Assembly (NCBI GenBank): GCA_944377745.1 | Contig: CALWFV010000030.1 | Coordinates: 1 to 42,739, forward strand | DNA from: an uncultured Mediterraneibacter sp. | Lineage (GTDB): Bacteria > Bacillota > Clostridia > Lachnospirales > Lachnospiraceae | Direction: 5' to 3' | DNA: 42,739 bases | Part shown: positions 17,536-25,726 of the stretch, piece by piece | Layout of the letters: each line of letters begins with the position of its first letter | Numbering within the stretch: position 1 is the first letter of the stretch | Notes under the pieces: generated by a model | What the model was told of the DNA's origin: nothing | The model's input: the letters and a program-made list of their open reading frames with translations, nothing else | The model's database searches: none | Translations under genes and position numbers: made by a program

Positions 17536-18444
17536 TTACTTATAGGTATTATCTATAAATATTTCTTTCACTGTGCAGATAAACTTCTCCACCTCCCGGG
17601 TAAGGGGTCTGTTTTTATCGTATACGACATTGATGCTCCGCTTTCCGCCCTCATTCCCCAGAGGAAATGCCAGGAGGGCGCCGCTGTTTATCTCGTCCTC
17701 CGCAGCGAGACGGGACAGGATGGAGATTCCCATGCCGCTCCTGACAGAACGCTTGATCGTCTCCTGGTTCTCCATACTCGCCACAATGTTCAGCGCATCC
17801 ATGTCTACCCCGATCTGGCTCAGTAGCCTTCTCGCCTCTCTCCTCGTTCCGGATCCGGGCTCCCTCAATATGACCGGCTCTTCCCTGATCCAGGAGGTAA
17901 TCTCCATCCCCTGGCGGGAACGGAACGTCTCATTCCCGGGCGCGATGACTACCAGTTCATCCTGGTAAAACGGCAGATAGACGCACCCTTTCTGTTCCAG
18001 CTGCGTTCCCGTAAATCCCAGATCCGCACGGCGGGAAATGATCTGCTCTACTACGCCTGCGCTGTCCGTTTCCATCACCTGGAGCTGTTCTCCCGGATAT
18101 TTTTCCTGATACCGCACCATGATCCGGGGAAGGAGATACTGGGACGGGATCGTAGAGGCCGCGATGCGGAGCGTCCTCTTCTCTTTCTCCCGGAGTCCGA
18201 AATGCTCCCGGATCTTTTTCTCGATGCCAAGCATCTCTTCCGCATAGACATAGAGTTCTCTTCCTGCGTCTGTCAGTTCTACCTTCTTTGTATTTCTGCA
18301 GAGCAGACTGGCATCCAGTTCCTTTTCCAGTGACGCCACATGGGCGCTGACTGTGGGCTGAGTCAGATACAGCTACTTTGCAGCCTCTGAAAATTTTTTC
18401 GTCTCCGCCACCTTCACAAACGCTTCCAGCTGTTTCAGATTCAT
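17536..18444 (-). pseudogene. LysR-family regulator interrupted by an amber codon
   Basis: The start ATG at 18444 overlaps the selB stop (ATGA) and reads MNLKQLEAFVKVAETKKF, a perfect LysR helix-turn-helix opening. Codon 24 is TAG (18375-18373), and the frame then continues LYLTQPTVSAHVASLEKEL without shift. The remaining ~278 residues form the usual substrate-binding domain. So a full 302-aa LysR protein is spoiled by one nonsense codon; AAG or CAG would restore it. Internal re-start at 18339 would lack the DNA-binding helix. It would have been the obvious regulator of the selenium operon. Decay, a recent mutation or a sequence error are all possible. Confidence 0.88.
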
Positions 18445-20354
18445 CCGTTTTTCACTCTCTCTGTCTCTGCTCCTTCTTTTCGGGTCAGACCGCGCCGGTC
18501 CGTATAGTCCAGGATCTGTTTCGCGCATTTCCGACTGGTTGCCAACAGATCCCTCACCTGAGCAACAGTGATCTTTCCTGTTTCATCCAGTTTCTTTCCG
18601 ATCTGCCGTTCTGCCCTCTCCAGATATTCCGGCAGTGTATAGATCCCGTTCACGACCTCAGCGATCACTTTCTGATCTGTCAGCAGACGCAGTATCTCTC
18701 CGCTCTGTTCTTCAGTCATTTTCTCAGGAAGCGCCATCTCTTTGGACACAAAGCTGTATCCGGCTCTTTCTGCCTCACTGATCAGTTTCTCCTTCACAGC
18801 GCGGTAATCCCGGTCCTCCCTGGGGCGGTACCCCGCCGGAAAGTATACATCGCCCTGCTTTTCGATCACTCCTGTCCGAAGCAGACACTCCATATATACT
18901 TCTGCAGCAGTTTTTTTCATGCAGTCAAGAAGGATTTCCCGGAAGCCGGATAGCGGAACTCCCCTCCGGTATGGGTAACGGGCGAGATATTCCTCCATCC
19001 CGGCAAGGATCGCATTTCTCACCCCTTCTTCCTCGTCTGTATGCCACAGGAAACATTCTCCCTTCGTCTCCAGCGCGAAGATCCTGCCTTCCTTCTGCAG
19101 TTCCCGGACACACAGCTCAAGCCTGCTTCTCTCCATTCCTGTCTCTGCCGCCAGTTCTTCTGTTGAGGTCATGCTCTTTCCGTGTTTTCTGATCTGAAGT
19201 TCCACCAACTCTTTCTCTCCGCCTTCTTCCCGCCGTCGCAGCCGTTCAAGGACTTCAGTCCGGAATCTTCTCTCCCTGGGGACATCGGTCTCCAGCACAA
19301 CGCCGCCCCCAATCGTCTCAAGAGGGGAGTAGAACCGCACCACGAACCGGTCTCCCGTGCAGAGCGCCGTGTCTGATTCCATGCGCAGTTGAGCGTATCC
19401 GCTCTCTCCGGGAAGAAGTTCCTCCCGGTCGAGAAGGACCGCTCTGCAAAGAAGTTCCGAAGTCCCGCTGTAAAAATGCAGACGCATCTGATTTTTGATC
19501 ACACGGCGGGAACTTTTCAAAACCGAGAGCTTCACGTCAATGTTCCGGCCGGACCGGAGCGTATCCTCCGGCGCAAGCACACAGCCCCGGCGCACTTCCT
19601 CCCTGGATATCCCGGAAAGGTTAAGAGCTGCCCTCTGCCCGGCAGAACACTCATCCTGCTCCGTCTGGTACACCTGTATTCCTCTCACTCTGCATCCGGT
19701 ATTTCCGGGATATATGCACAGGATGTCCCCTTTACTGATCCTGCCGCTCAGCAGCGTTCCGGTGACGACCGTGCCGTGACCGGGAACCGAAAACACTCTG
19801 TCCACAGGAAGCCGTGCCATCCCCTGACGGTTCCGGGAAGGGATTTTCTCCGCCATCCTGACGATTTCTTTTTTCAGGGTTTCCACGCCGCTTCCGTCCG
19901 CTGCCGAGACACGGACCACGGGGGCATCTTTCAGCGCGCTCTCTTTCGTCTCCTCCCGGATCTCGCTCTCCACCATATCCAGCCATTCTCTATCCACAAG
20001 GTCGCACTTATTCAGGGCAATGATATAGTGCTCCACTCCCAGAAGAGACAGGATATCAATATGTTCCCTTGTCTGGGGCATGATCCCTTCATCCGCCGCG
20101 ATAACGAGGAGCACCATGTCCATGCCCGGCACCCCCGCCGCCATATTGTGGATAAACCGTTCATGTCCGGGAACGTCTATGATCCCGGCACGCCCGCCGT
20201 CCGGCAGGTCAAACCAGGTAAATCCGAGATCAATGGTGATCCCCCGCTTTTTCTCTTCCTCAAGCCGGTCCGTGTCCCGTCCGGTCAGCGCCCGGATCAG
20301 CGCGGTCTTCCCATGATCGATATGTCCCGCTGTCCCTATGATCACATTGTGCAT
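18441..20354 (-). CDS. selB: Selenocysteine-specific elongation factor SelB
   Basis: SelB (637 aa) carries selenocysteyl-tRNA to the ribosome at UGA codons marked by a SECIS hairpin. The N-terminal EF-Tu-like GTPase has GHIDHGKT (residues 10-17), DVPGHE and NKCD. Two beta-barrel domains follow (PVDRVFSVPGHGTVVTGTL). The C-terminal ~250 residues are winged-helix repeats that bind SECIS RNA. ATG 20354 overlaps the selA stop by one base (TGATG) and has AGGAGG just upstream, so it is translationally coupled; the GTG one codon earlier is less likely. The gene end overlaps the lysR start. Confidence 0.96.
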   Translation of the reverse strand: MHNVIIGTAGHIDHGKTALIRALTGRDTDRLEEEKKRGITIDLGFTWFDLPDGGRAGIIDVPGHERFIHNMAAGVPGMDMVLLVIAADEGIMPQTREHIDILSLLGVEHYIIALNKCDLVDREWLDMVESEIREETKESALKDAPVVRVSAADGSGVETLKKEIVRMAEKIPSRNRQGMARLPVDRVFSVPGHGTVVTGTLLSGRISKGDILCIYPGNTGCRVRGIQVYQTEQDECSAGQRAALNLSGISREEVRRGCVLAPEDTLRSGRNIDVKLSVLKSSRRVIKNQMRLHFYSGTSELLCRAVLLDREELLPGESGYAQLRMESDTALCTGDRFVVRFYSPLETIGGGVVLETDVPRERRFRTEVLERLRRREEGGEKELVELQIRKHGKSMTSTEELAAETGMERSRLELCVRELQKEGRIFALETKGECFLWHTDEEEGVRNAILAGMEEYLARYPYRRGVPLSGFREILLDCMKKTAAEVYMECLLRTGVIEKQGDVYFPAGYRPREDRDYRAVKEKLISEAERAGYSFVSKEMALPEKMTEEQSGEILRLLTDQKVIAEVVNGIYTLPEYLERAERQIGKKLDETGKITVAQVRDLLATSRKCAKQILDYTDRRGLTRKEGAETERVKNG

Positions 20355-21811
20355 CACGGCGCCTCCTTCCGGAGGATCTCCCCTCCCCGGAATGCCTCTG
20401 CCACCTGTTCCGCCCCCTTCTCGTCAACTGTCCTCATATCAAGGAACAGCTTCTCTCCGGACAGATATCCGATCACGGGGACTTCCAGTTTCCTCAGTCT
20501 CTCCGCCAGTTCGCCGGCCGGGATATCCACAGGAGCCACTGTCACCGCATAGCTGGGGATATCCTGCTCCGGGAGGGAACCGCCCCCTGCCCGGGAAGCG
20601 CACTTTTCCACCGTGATCAGGGCTCCTTCTGCTCCGTCCGGGGCTTCTGCTCGGATGGAAGCCCGCAGTCTTTCCGCCAGTTTTTCTGCATCGACATGGA
20701 TCTCCTCAGCCGGACGGGTCAGCATCCGGAGGACCGGGATCGTCTCTACCGCCTTCTCCGGATCCAGATACTGCCGGAACACAGCTTCCAGCGCCGCCGC
20801 GGTAAATTTATCGATACGCAGTGCTCTGGCAAGTGGATGACGCTTCATTTTCTCGATATACTTTTTCTTACCAACGATGATCCCCGCCTGAGGGCCTCCC
20901 AGAAGCTTATCCCCGCTGAAAGACACCACATCCGCTCCGCGTCTGACGGATTCCTGCACCATAGGTTCATGGACGAGCCCGTACTTTCCGAGATCCACCA
21001 GAACACCGCTCCCCAGATCCTGGATCACGGGAAGCCCGGTCTCCTTCTTCAGTTCCGCAAGTTCCTCCAGTGTTGTCTCCCGGGTATATCCGATGATCCT
21101 GTAATTGCTGGTGTGCACCTTCAGGAACGCTTTCGTCTCCTGACACACCGCCCGACGGTAATCCTCCGGCCGCGTCCGGTTCGTGGTCCCCACCTCGCGC
21201 AGCATCGCCCCGCCAAGTTCCAGAATCTCCGGGATCCGGAAACCTCCACCGATCTCCACCAGTTCCCCTCTGGATACGACGACCTCACCGCCCGAGGCAA
21301 GAGCACTTAAGATAAGCAGCATTGCCGCAGCGTTATTGTTCACCGCCATAGCCGCCTCCGCTCCGGTGACGCGGCATACGATCTCCTCAAAATTCAGGCA
21401 CCGTTCCCCCCTCTTCCCTGTCTCCAGGTCAAACTCCAGATCCGAGTAGCCTCCGGCTATCTCTCCGGCATTCCGGAGAACCTCCTGTCCAAGGGGCGCT
21501 CTGCCCAGCCCGGTATGGAGGATGATCCCGGTCACGTTTACTACCCGCGTCAGATTCATGCGTTTCTCACCGCACAGTATGTCCCGGATCTTCTCCCTGA
21601 TCCCGGCCAGGATCCTTCCCACCGTCTCCTCCGGTTTCTCTTCCGAGTCCGTTGCGCAGCATCCGATCTCTCCCCTGGCCTCATTCAGAGCACTGCGCAC
21701 TGCGTCGATCACGCAGTCATAACCGTACTCCTTTATCAGTTCTTCCGTTTCCTTCTCCTTCATCAGGCTGTCCACACGGGGAAGCAGCCTGTAAATGTCA
21801 TTCTTTTCCAA
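20354..21811 (-). CDS. selA: L-seryl-tRNA(Sec) selenium transferase SelA
   Basis: SelA (485 aa) is a PLP enzyme that turns seryl-tRNA(Sec) into selenocysteyl-tRNA(Sec) using selenophosphate. The N-terminal tRNA-binding helices are followed by the fold-type-I core (RVVNVTGIILHTGLGRAPL). The PLP lysine is Lys302 in FSGDKLLGGPQAG. Length is normal for the family. Upstream, a 192-base spacer from selD holds three hairpins; downstream it overlaps selB. All key motifs are intact. Confidence 0.96.
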   Translation of the reverse strand: MEKNDIYRLLPRVDSLMKEKETEELIKEYGYDCVIDAVRSALNEARGEIGCCATDSEEKPEETVGRILAGIREKIRDILCGEKRMNLTRVVNVTGIILHTGLGRAPLGQEVLRNAGEIAGGYSDLEFDLETGKRGERCLNFEEIVCRVTGAEAAMAVNNNAAAMLLILSALASGGEVVVSRGELVEIGGGFRIPEILELGGAMLREVGTTNRTRPEDYRRAVCQETKAFLKVHTSNYRIIGYTRETTLEELAELKKETGLPVIQDLGSGVLVDLGKYGLVHEPMVQESVRRGADVVSFSGDKLLGGPQAGIIVGKKKYIEKMKRHPLARALRIDKFTAAALEAVFRQYLDPEKAVETIPVLRMLTRPAEEIHVDAEKLAERLRASIRAEAPDGAEGALITVEKCASRAGGGSLPEQDIPSYAVTVAPVDIPAGELAERLRKLEVPVIGYLSGEKLFLDMRTVDEKGAEQVAEAFRGGEILRKEAP

Positions 21812-21839
21812 GCAGTTCTCTCCTTTTTATTTCGGATCA

Positions 21840-21962
21840 GACAGGGGAAGATTCCTTCCCCTGTCCCCCGCGATACCACAGGCAGCTCACGGCAGCCGCC
21901 TGCAGGGCTTATCGCGTGCAAACAACAGCAGCAGGACATGCAGTTCTCTGCACGTCCTGCTG
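21840..21962 (-). promoter_or_regulatory. Three consecutive hairpins between selD and selA
   Basis: Hairpin 1 at 21840-21865 (GACAGGGGAA/TTCCCCTGTC), hairpin 2 at 21870-21915 (GCGATA/TATCGC outside, CAGGCAGC/GCCGCCTG inside) and hairpin 3 at 21929-21962 (CAGCAGGAC/GTCCTGCTG plus inner TGCA/TGCA). No ORF is seen. They could set the relative amounts of SelD and SelA by RNA processing or partial termination. Confidence 0.55.
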
Positions 21963-22003
21963 TCGCCGGACTTTATGATCTTTTCCCGCGCCCACATGCG
22001 CGT

Positions 22004-23044
22004 TTATCTCAACCGGATGAGTTTATCCTGCTTTTCAAGCACTCTGCCGATGACCGATACTTCCGTATCCATTTCCATTTTCCTGAGGTCATCCAGCAGA
22101 CCTGCCGCCTCTGATCCAGGCACACTGAACAGAAGTCCTCCTGACGTCTGCGGATCACAGAGCAGATCCAGGTACACTTCCTCCACATTTCCATTGTCCA
22201 GGAAAGGATCTGCAAAGTCCCTGTTGCGGTACGCTCCCGCCGGGACAAGCCCCATTCTCGCATAATCCTTTGCCTCTTTCATATACGCCACATCATCCAC
22301 ATGGATCTCCAGCGTCACACCGGCAGCCTTTGCCATTTCAACACAATGCCCCAGAAGACCGAACCCGGTCACATCCGTACACGCATGGATTGTATGTCCC
22401 GCCGCGGCTTCTCCCGCTTTCCGGTTCAGCGACGCCATCACGCGTGCCGTTTCCATTGCAGCCTGCTCTGACGCCATCTGCGCTTTTACTGCGGTGTTCA
22501 CCACGCCGCTCCCGATCTGCTTTGTCAGGATCAGAACGTCGCCGGAACGGCATCCGCTGTTTTTATATATCCTGTCCGGATGGACAAAACCGGTGACGGA
22601 CAGACCATATTTCGGCTCGTCATCCTGCACGGAATGTCCTCCCGCCAGAACAGCTCCCGCCTCTTTCACCTTATCCGCTCCTCCACGCAGGATTTCTCCT
22701 AAGATCTCCACATCCAGGCAGTTGGGGAAGCAGACGATGTTGAGCGCCACCTTCGGCACTCCTCCCATGGCATAGACGTCGCTCAGCGCATTTGCGGCTG
22801 CGATCTGCCCGAACATATACGGGTCATCGACCACCGGAGTAAAGAAATCCAGAGTCTGGATCATCGCGATATCATCCGATATTTTATAGATCGCGGCATC
22901 ATCCGATGTCTCGAGTCCGACGAGCAGACGCCCGTCTTCAAATTTCGGCAGCTTGCTCAGAACCTGAGCAAGGGTCTTCGGACCTATTTTCGCCGCTCAC
23001 CCGGCAGTCTTCGTCATCTGGGTAAGATGGATTTCCTTATACAT
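22004..23044 (-). CDS. selD: Selenophosphate synthetase SelD, itself a selenoprotein (UGA at codon 16)
   Basis: SelD (346 aa with Sec) makes selenophosphate from selenide and ATP. From ATG 23044, just after GGGAGGTGAGG, the protein reads MYKEIHLTQMTKTAG, then UGA (22999-22997), then AAKIGPKTLAQVLSKL. UGA falls exactly at the catalytic Cys/Sec position of SelD (G-U/C-AAK), so it is read as selenocysteine, not as a stop. The rest shows the ATP-binding fold (SDDAAIYKI, AVLAGGHSVQDDEPKYG, DVTGFGLLGH). A SECIS hairpin follows the UGA. It needs the SelA, SelB and tRNA-Sec encoded beside it. Confidence 0.95.
22952..22972 (-). promoter_or_regulatory. Bacterial SECIS hairpin of selD
   Basis: In the mRNA, CTTGCTCAG and CTGAGCAAG pair over 9 bp around GTT; with the top pair open the loop is GGTTC, giving the conserved guanosine. 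The apical loop begins about 33 bases after the UGA, within the usual 16-37 base range for bSECIS. A small GGTC/GACC hairpin lies between UGA and this stem. Confidence 0.85.
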
Positions 23045-23129
23045 CTGTCCTCACCTCCCTTTGAACGTCTTTTCTCAGGATTTGTTTAAAAAACTTTTCA
23101 GCCCTCGCCTGATCTCTGCAATCGGGTTT

Positions 23130-23762
23130 TTACGGGCGGATCACCCTGTCCGCCTGCTGCATTGTCTCTACGATGCTGTACATGTTCGTCACCGTTCCCA
23201 CTGCAAGTTTTTCTTTGAGTCCGTAAAAATCAAGACATGTACCGCAGGTCATGATCTCTACGCCCTGTTCCGCCAGATTCTTCAGATCTTCAAGAGCCGG
23301 GGATCCTTCTACTGTAAGTCTGGCGCCGCCATTGTAAAATACCATTTTATCTGGAAGTTCATCGAGCTGTGTCACGGCGAACAGGAAGCTTTTCATCAGG
23401 ACGTGTCCCAGTTCTTCATCTCCTTCGCCCATCTTGTCCGATGAGACTACCACGATCGTATTTCCGCGTACCGCCATTTCATCCGTGCATCCGCACTCAT
23501 TTTCGCTGTCCCGCTGCGTCTGCTCTGTTTCCACAGACACACCTTCACCGACCTTCACATTCACTCTGTACTTTCCCTCGCCAAGCTTCTCACTGGAAAC
23601 TTCAGCTCCTGAGTTCTCCGCCATTTTCGTCACATTGCGGACCGCCGTTTCATTGTCCACCAGGACTTCGATCTGTCCCGGTCCGTTCAGTTCCCCGAGC
23701 GCTTTCTTTGTCTTTATCACCGGAATCGGACACGCGTCCCCCATTGCATTTACCGTGATCAT
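23130..23762 (-). CDS. yedF: YedF, selenium metabolism protein (TusA domain plus DsrE-like domain)
   Basis: A 210-aa two-domain protein found with selenium genes. The N-terminal TusA-like domain has the carrier motif ACPIPV (Cys11) and the C-terminal half is DsrE/F-like with MTCGTCLDFYGLKEKL. The acidic, cysteine-bearing linker ENECGCTD joins them. ATG 23762 is chosen since AAGGAG lies 8 bases upstream; an ATG 18 bases earlier is in frame. As first gene of the operon it lies ~40 bases from the predicted start of transcription. The exact biochemical step is not known; delivery of selenium to SelD is the favoured idea. Confidence 0.92.
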   Translation of the reverse strand: MITVNAMGDACPIPVIKTKKALGELNGPGQIEVLVDNETAVRNVTKMAENSGAEVSSEKLGEGKYRVNVKVGEGVSVETEQTQRDSENECGCTDEMAVRGNTIVVVSSDKMGEGDEELGHVLMKSFLFAVTQLDELPDKMVFYNGGARLTVEGSPALEDLKNLAEQGVEIMTCGTCLDFYGLKEKLAVGTVTNMYSIVETMQQADRVIRP

Positions 23763-23808
23763 GATGTTCGCTCCTTTCATTTTTTATCGCATCGATTTAG
23801 GTGACGCC

Positions 23809-23817
23809 ATTATAGCA
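23809..23817 (-). promoter_or_regulatory. Selenium operon promoter (extended -10)
   Basis: On the minus strand TGC-TATAAT (23817-23809) forms an extended -10 box. The -35 match 17 bases upstream (TAGACT) is weak. It lies about 47 bases before the yedF ATG and points at it. Confidence 0.6.
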
Positions 23818-23897
23818 TACTTTCTCTTTAAAGTCTACACGCATATCACTATCAAATCATACACATATATTATCGTATGGTCTGTTTAGCAAATCTG

Positions 23898-23906
23898 TGT
23901 TATAAT
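23898..23906 (+). promoter_or_regulatory. Promoter of the methyltransferase gene (extended -10)
   Basis: TGT-TATAAT at 23898-23906 is an extended -10 box without a good -35. It lies 83 bases before the ATG at 23989, which has AAGGA upstream. Confidence 0.55.
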
Positions 23907-23988
23907 CAGTTGAACCTTTCGCGGCATTCGCGGCGAGAAGCAGAAATGCTTAAACTCATATTAGATATTAGAAAGAAGGATTTATCTC

Positions 23989-24846
23989 ATGTGGATCGCA
24001 GATAAATGGAAAGATTATGAAATCATTGACTGTTCAAAAGGAGAAAAACTCGAACGGTGGGGAAAATACCTCCTCGTGCGCCCTGACCCGCAGGTGATCT
24101 GGGATACCCCGAAGCATCACCGGGGATGGAAAAAAATGAACGGTCACTACCACCGCAGCAAGAAAGGCGGCGGCGAGTGGGAGTTTTTTGATCTGCCGGA
24201 GCAGTGGCAGATCCATTACAGGGACCTGACCTTTAATCTGAAGCCGTTCAGCTTTAAGCATACCGGTCTCTTTCCCGAACAGGCGGCAAACTGGGACTGG
24301 TTTTCCGAAAAGATCAAAGAAGCCGGTCGTCCGGTAAAGGTGCTGAACCTTTTCGCCTATACCGGAGGAGCTACCCTGGCTGCTGCGGCCGCAGGAGCAC
24401 ATGTCACTCATGTCGACGCTTCCAAGGGAATGGTCGGCTGGGCTAAGGAAAACGCTGTCTCTTCCGGTCTGAAAGACGCGCCGATCCGCTGGCTGGTTGA
24501 CGACTGTACTAAATTTGCAGAACGGGAGATCCGCCGCGGAAATACCTATGACGCAATCATCATGGACCCGCCTTCCTACGGCAGAGGTCCCAAAGGAGAG
24601 ATCTGGAAGATCGAAGATATGATCCATCCGCTGATCGGCTTGTGTACGAAGATCCTGTCAAGGGATGCCATCTTTTTCCTTGTCAACTCCTACACGACAG
24701 GTCTCGCCCCCGCAGTCCTGACCTATATGATCGCCACAGAGCTGAAGCCTTGGGGCGGAACAGTTGAGTCGGAAGAGATCGGACTTCCCGTCACTGAATC
24801 CGGGCTGGTGCTTCCCTGCGGCGCTTCCGGAAGGTGGTGCCGGTAA
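23989..24846 (+). CDS. Class I SAM-dependent RNA methyltransferase (RlmI/RlmK-like)
   Basis: A 285-aa methyltransferase. The N-terminal ~115 residues are an aromatic-rich domain (FDLPEQWQIHYRDLTFNLKP). The Rossmann core follows, with the SAM-binding motif FAYTGG (122-127), an acidic residue in HVDASKG and the catalytic motif DPPSYGRG (193-200). This combination is typical of the RlmI/RlmK group acting on 23S rRNA, but the PUA domain of RlmI is absent and the RNA target is unknown. It stands alone on the plus strand with its own promoter and a strong terminator. Confidence 0.85.
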   Translation: MWIADKWKDYEIIDCSKGEKLERWGKYLLVRPDPQVIWDTPKHHRGWKKMNGHYHRSKKGGGEWEFFDLPEQWQIHYRDLTFNLKPFSFKHTGLFPEQAANWDWFSEKIKEAGRPVKVLNLFAYTGGATLAAAAAGAHVTHVDASKGMVGWAKENAVSSGLKDAPIRWLVDDCTKFAEREIRRGNTYDAIIMDPPSYGRGPKGEIWKIEDMIHPLIGLCTKILSRDAIFFLVNSYTTGLAPAVLTYMIATELKPWGGTVESEEIGLPVTESGLVLPCGASGRWCR

Positions 24847-24867
24847 AAAGTGAACTTTCACAGATAG

Positions 24868-24907
24868 TGCGGGAGCAGTCTGCAGACAGCTGCAGACTGC
24901 TCCCGCA
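24868..24907. terminator. Terminator between methyltransferase and sirtuin genes
   Basis: TGCGGGAGCAGTCTGCAG pairs with its exact reverse complement (18 bp) around a 4-base loop, followed by a T/C-rich tract on the plus strand. It lies between convergent genes and may serve both. Confidence 0.85.
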
Positions 24908-24929
24908 TTCTTCTTCATTCCATTCCTGT

Positions 24930-25658
24930 CTATTTCACTTTTATCCTTTCAAGGACCTCTCCGATCGGAGCGGCGATCGTCAGCTCCGCTCTCACCGCTC
25001 TTCCCGTCTCTGATTTGTTGATCACCACAAGATGTTTTCCCCGGAAATAGTCAATGAATCCGGCTGCGGGATAGACCACCAGAGAGGTGCCTCCGATGAT
25101 CAGAGTGTCCACCCCTGCGATCGCGTGCACGGTCCCGCTGATCGTATCACTGTCAAGTCCTTCCTCATACAGTACCACGTCCGGTTTAATGATCCCGCCG
25201 CATTCGCATCTGGGAATCCCCTCCGATCCTTTAACATATTCTGCGCTATACGATTTTCCGCAATCCATACAGTAGTTCCGATGGATACTTCCATGCAGTT
25301 CATAAACACATCTGCTTCCCGCCGCCTGATGGAGACCGTCGATGTTCTGAGTAACCACCGCCGTCAGCTTTCCGGCCTGTTCCAGTTCCGCCAGCTTCCT
25401 GTGCGCAGCGTTGGGCTTTGCATCCAGGATCATCATTTTCTCTTTATAAAATTCATAAAAAGCTTCTGTGTGCTTCATAAAGAAACTGTGGCTTACCACT
25501 TCTTCCGGCGTATATTTATAATGCTGGTGGTAGATCCCGTCCGCGCTTCGGAAGTCCGGTATCCCGCTCTCCGTGGATACTCCCGCTCCCCCGAAAAATA
25601 CGATCCGGCTGCTGTCATCAATGATCTTCTGAAGCTGTTCTGTCTCTTTCTCGTACAT
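24930..25658 (-). CDS. NAD-dependent protein deacylase (sirtuin)
   Basis: Sir2-family enzyme (242 aa) that removes acyl groups from lysines using NAD+. NAD-binding GAGVSTESGIPDFRS is at 24-38 and TQNID at 103-107. The catalytic histidine is His122 (ELHGSIHRN). A zinc site is formed by Cys130, Cys133, Cys151 and Cys153, and GGTSL follows near 190. It starts with a GGAGGAG-type site. The upstream 68-base gap from the HD gene holds a perfect palindrome. It is close to CobB-type bacterial sirtuins; acyl preference cannot be read from sequence. Confidence 0.94.
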   Translation of the reverse strand: MYEKETEQLQKIIDDSSRIVFFGGAGVSTESGIPDFRSADGIYHQHYKYTPEEVVSHSFFMKHTEAFYEFYKEKMMILDAKPNAAHRKLAELEQAGKLTAVVTQNIDGLHQAAGSRCVYELHGSIHRNYCMDCGKSYSAEYVKGSEGIPRCECGGIIKPDVVLYEEGLDSDTISGTVHAIAGVDTLIIGGTSLVVYPAAGFIDYFRGKHLVVINKSETGRAVRAELTIAAPIGEVLERIKVK

Positions 25659-25690
25659 ACTGCTCCTCCTTTTCCCGGTACAGTGTTCGA

Positions 25691-25708
25691 CAAATAACCA
25701 GTTATTTG
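25691..25708. promoter_or_regulatory. Palindrome upstream of the sirtuin gene
   Basis: CAAATAAC-CA-GTTATTTG, perfect 8-base arms with a 2-base spacer, 33 bases before the sirtuin ATG. The size fits an operator for a dimeric repressor; the regulator is not known. Confidence 0.45.
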
Positions 25709-25726
25709 CGAAACGATGTACTGACT

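Noticed and set aside
18373-18375. TAG in lysR read as pyrrolysine or by a suppressor
   Set aside because: No pylT or pylS is visible, and a LysR helix-turn-helix would gain nothing from pyrrolysine. A nonsense mutation or sequence error is simpler.
22997-22999. In-frame TGA in selD as a disabling mutation
   Set aside because: It sits at the known Sec/Cys site, a SECIS hairpin follows and the Sec machinery is next to it, so recoding explains it better.
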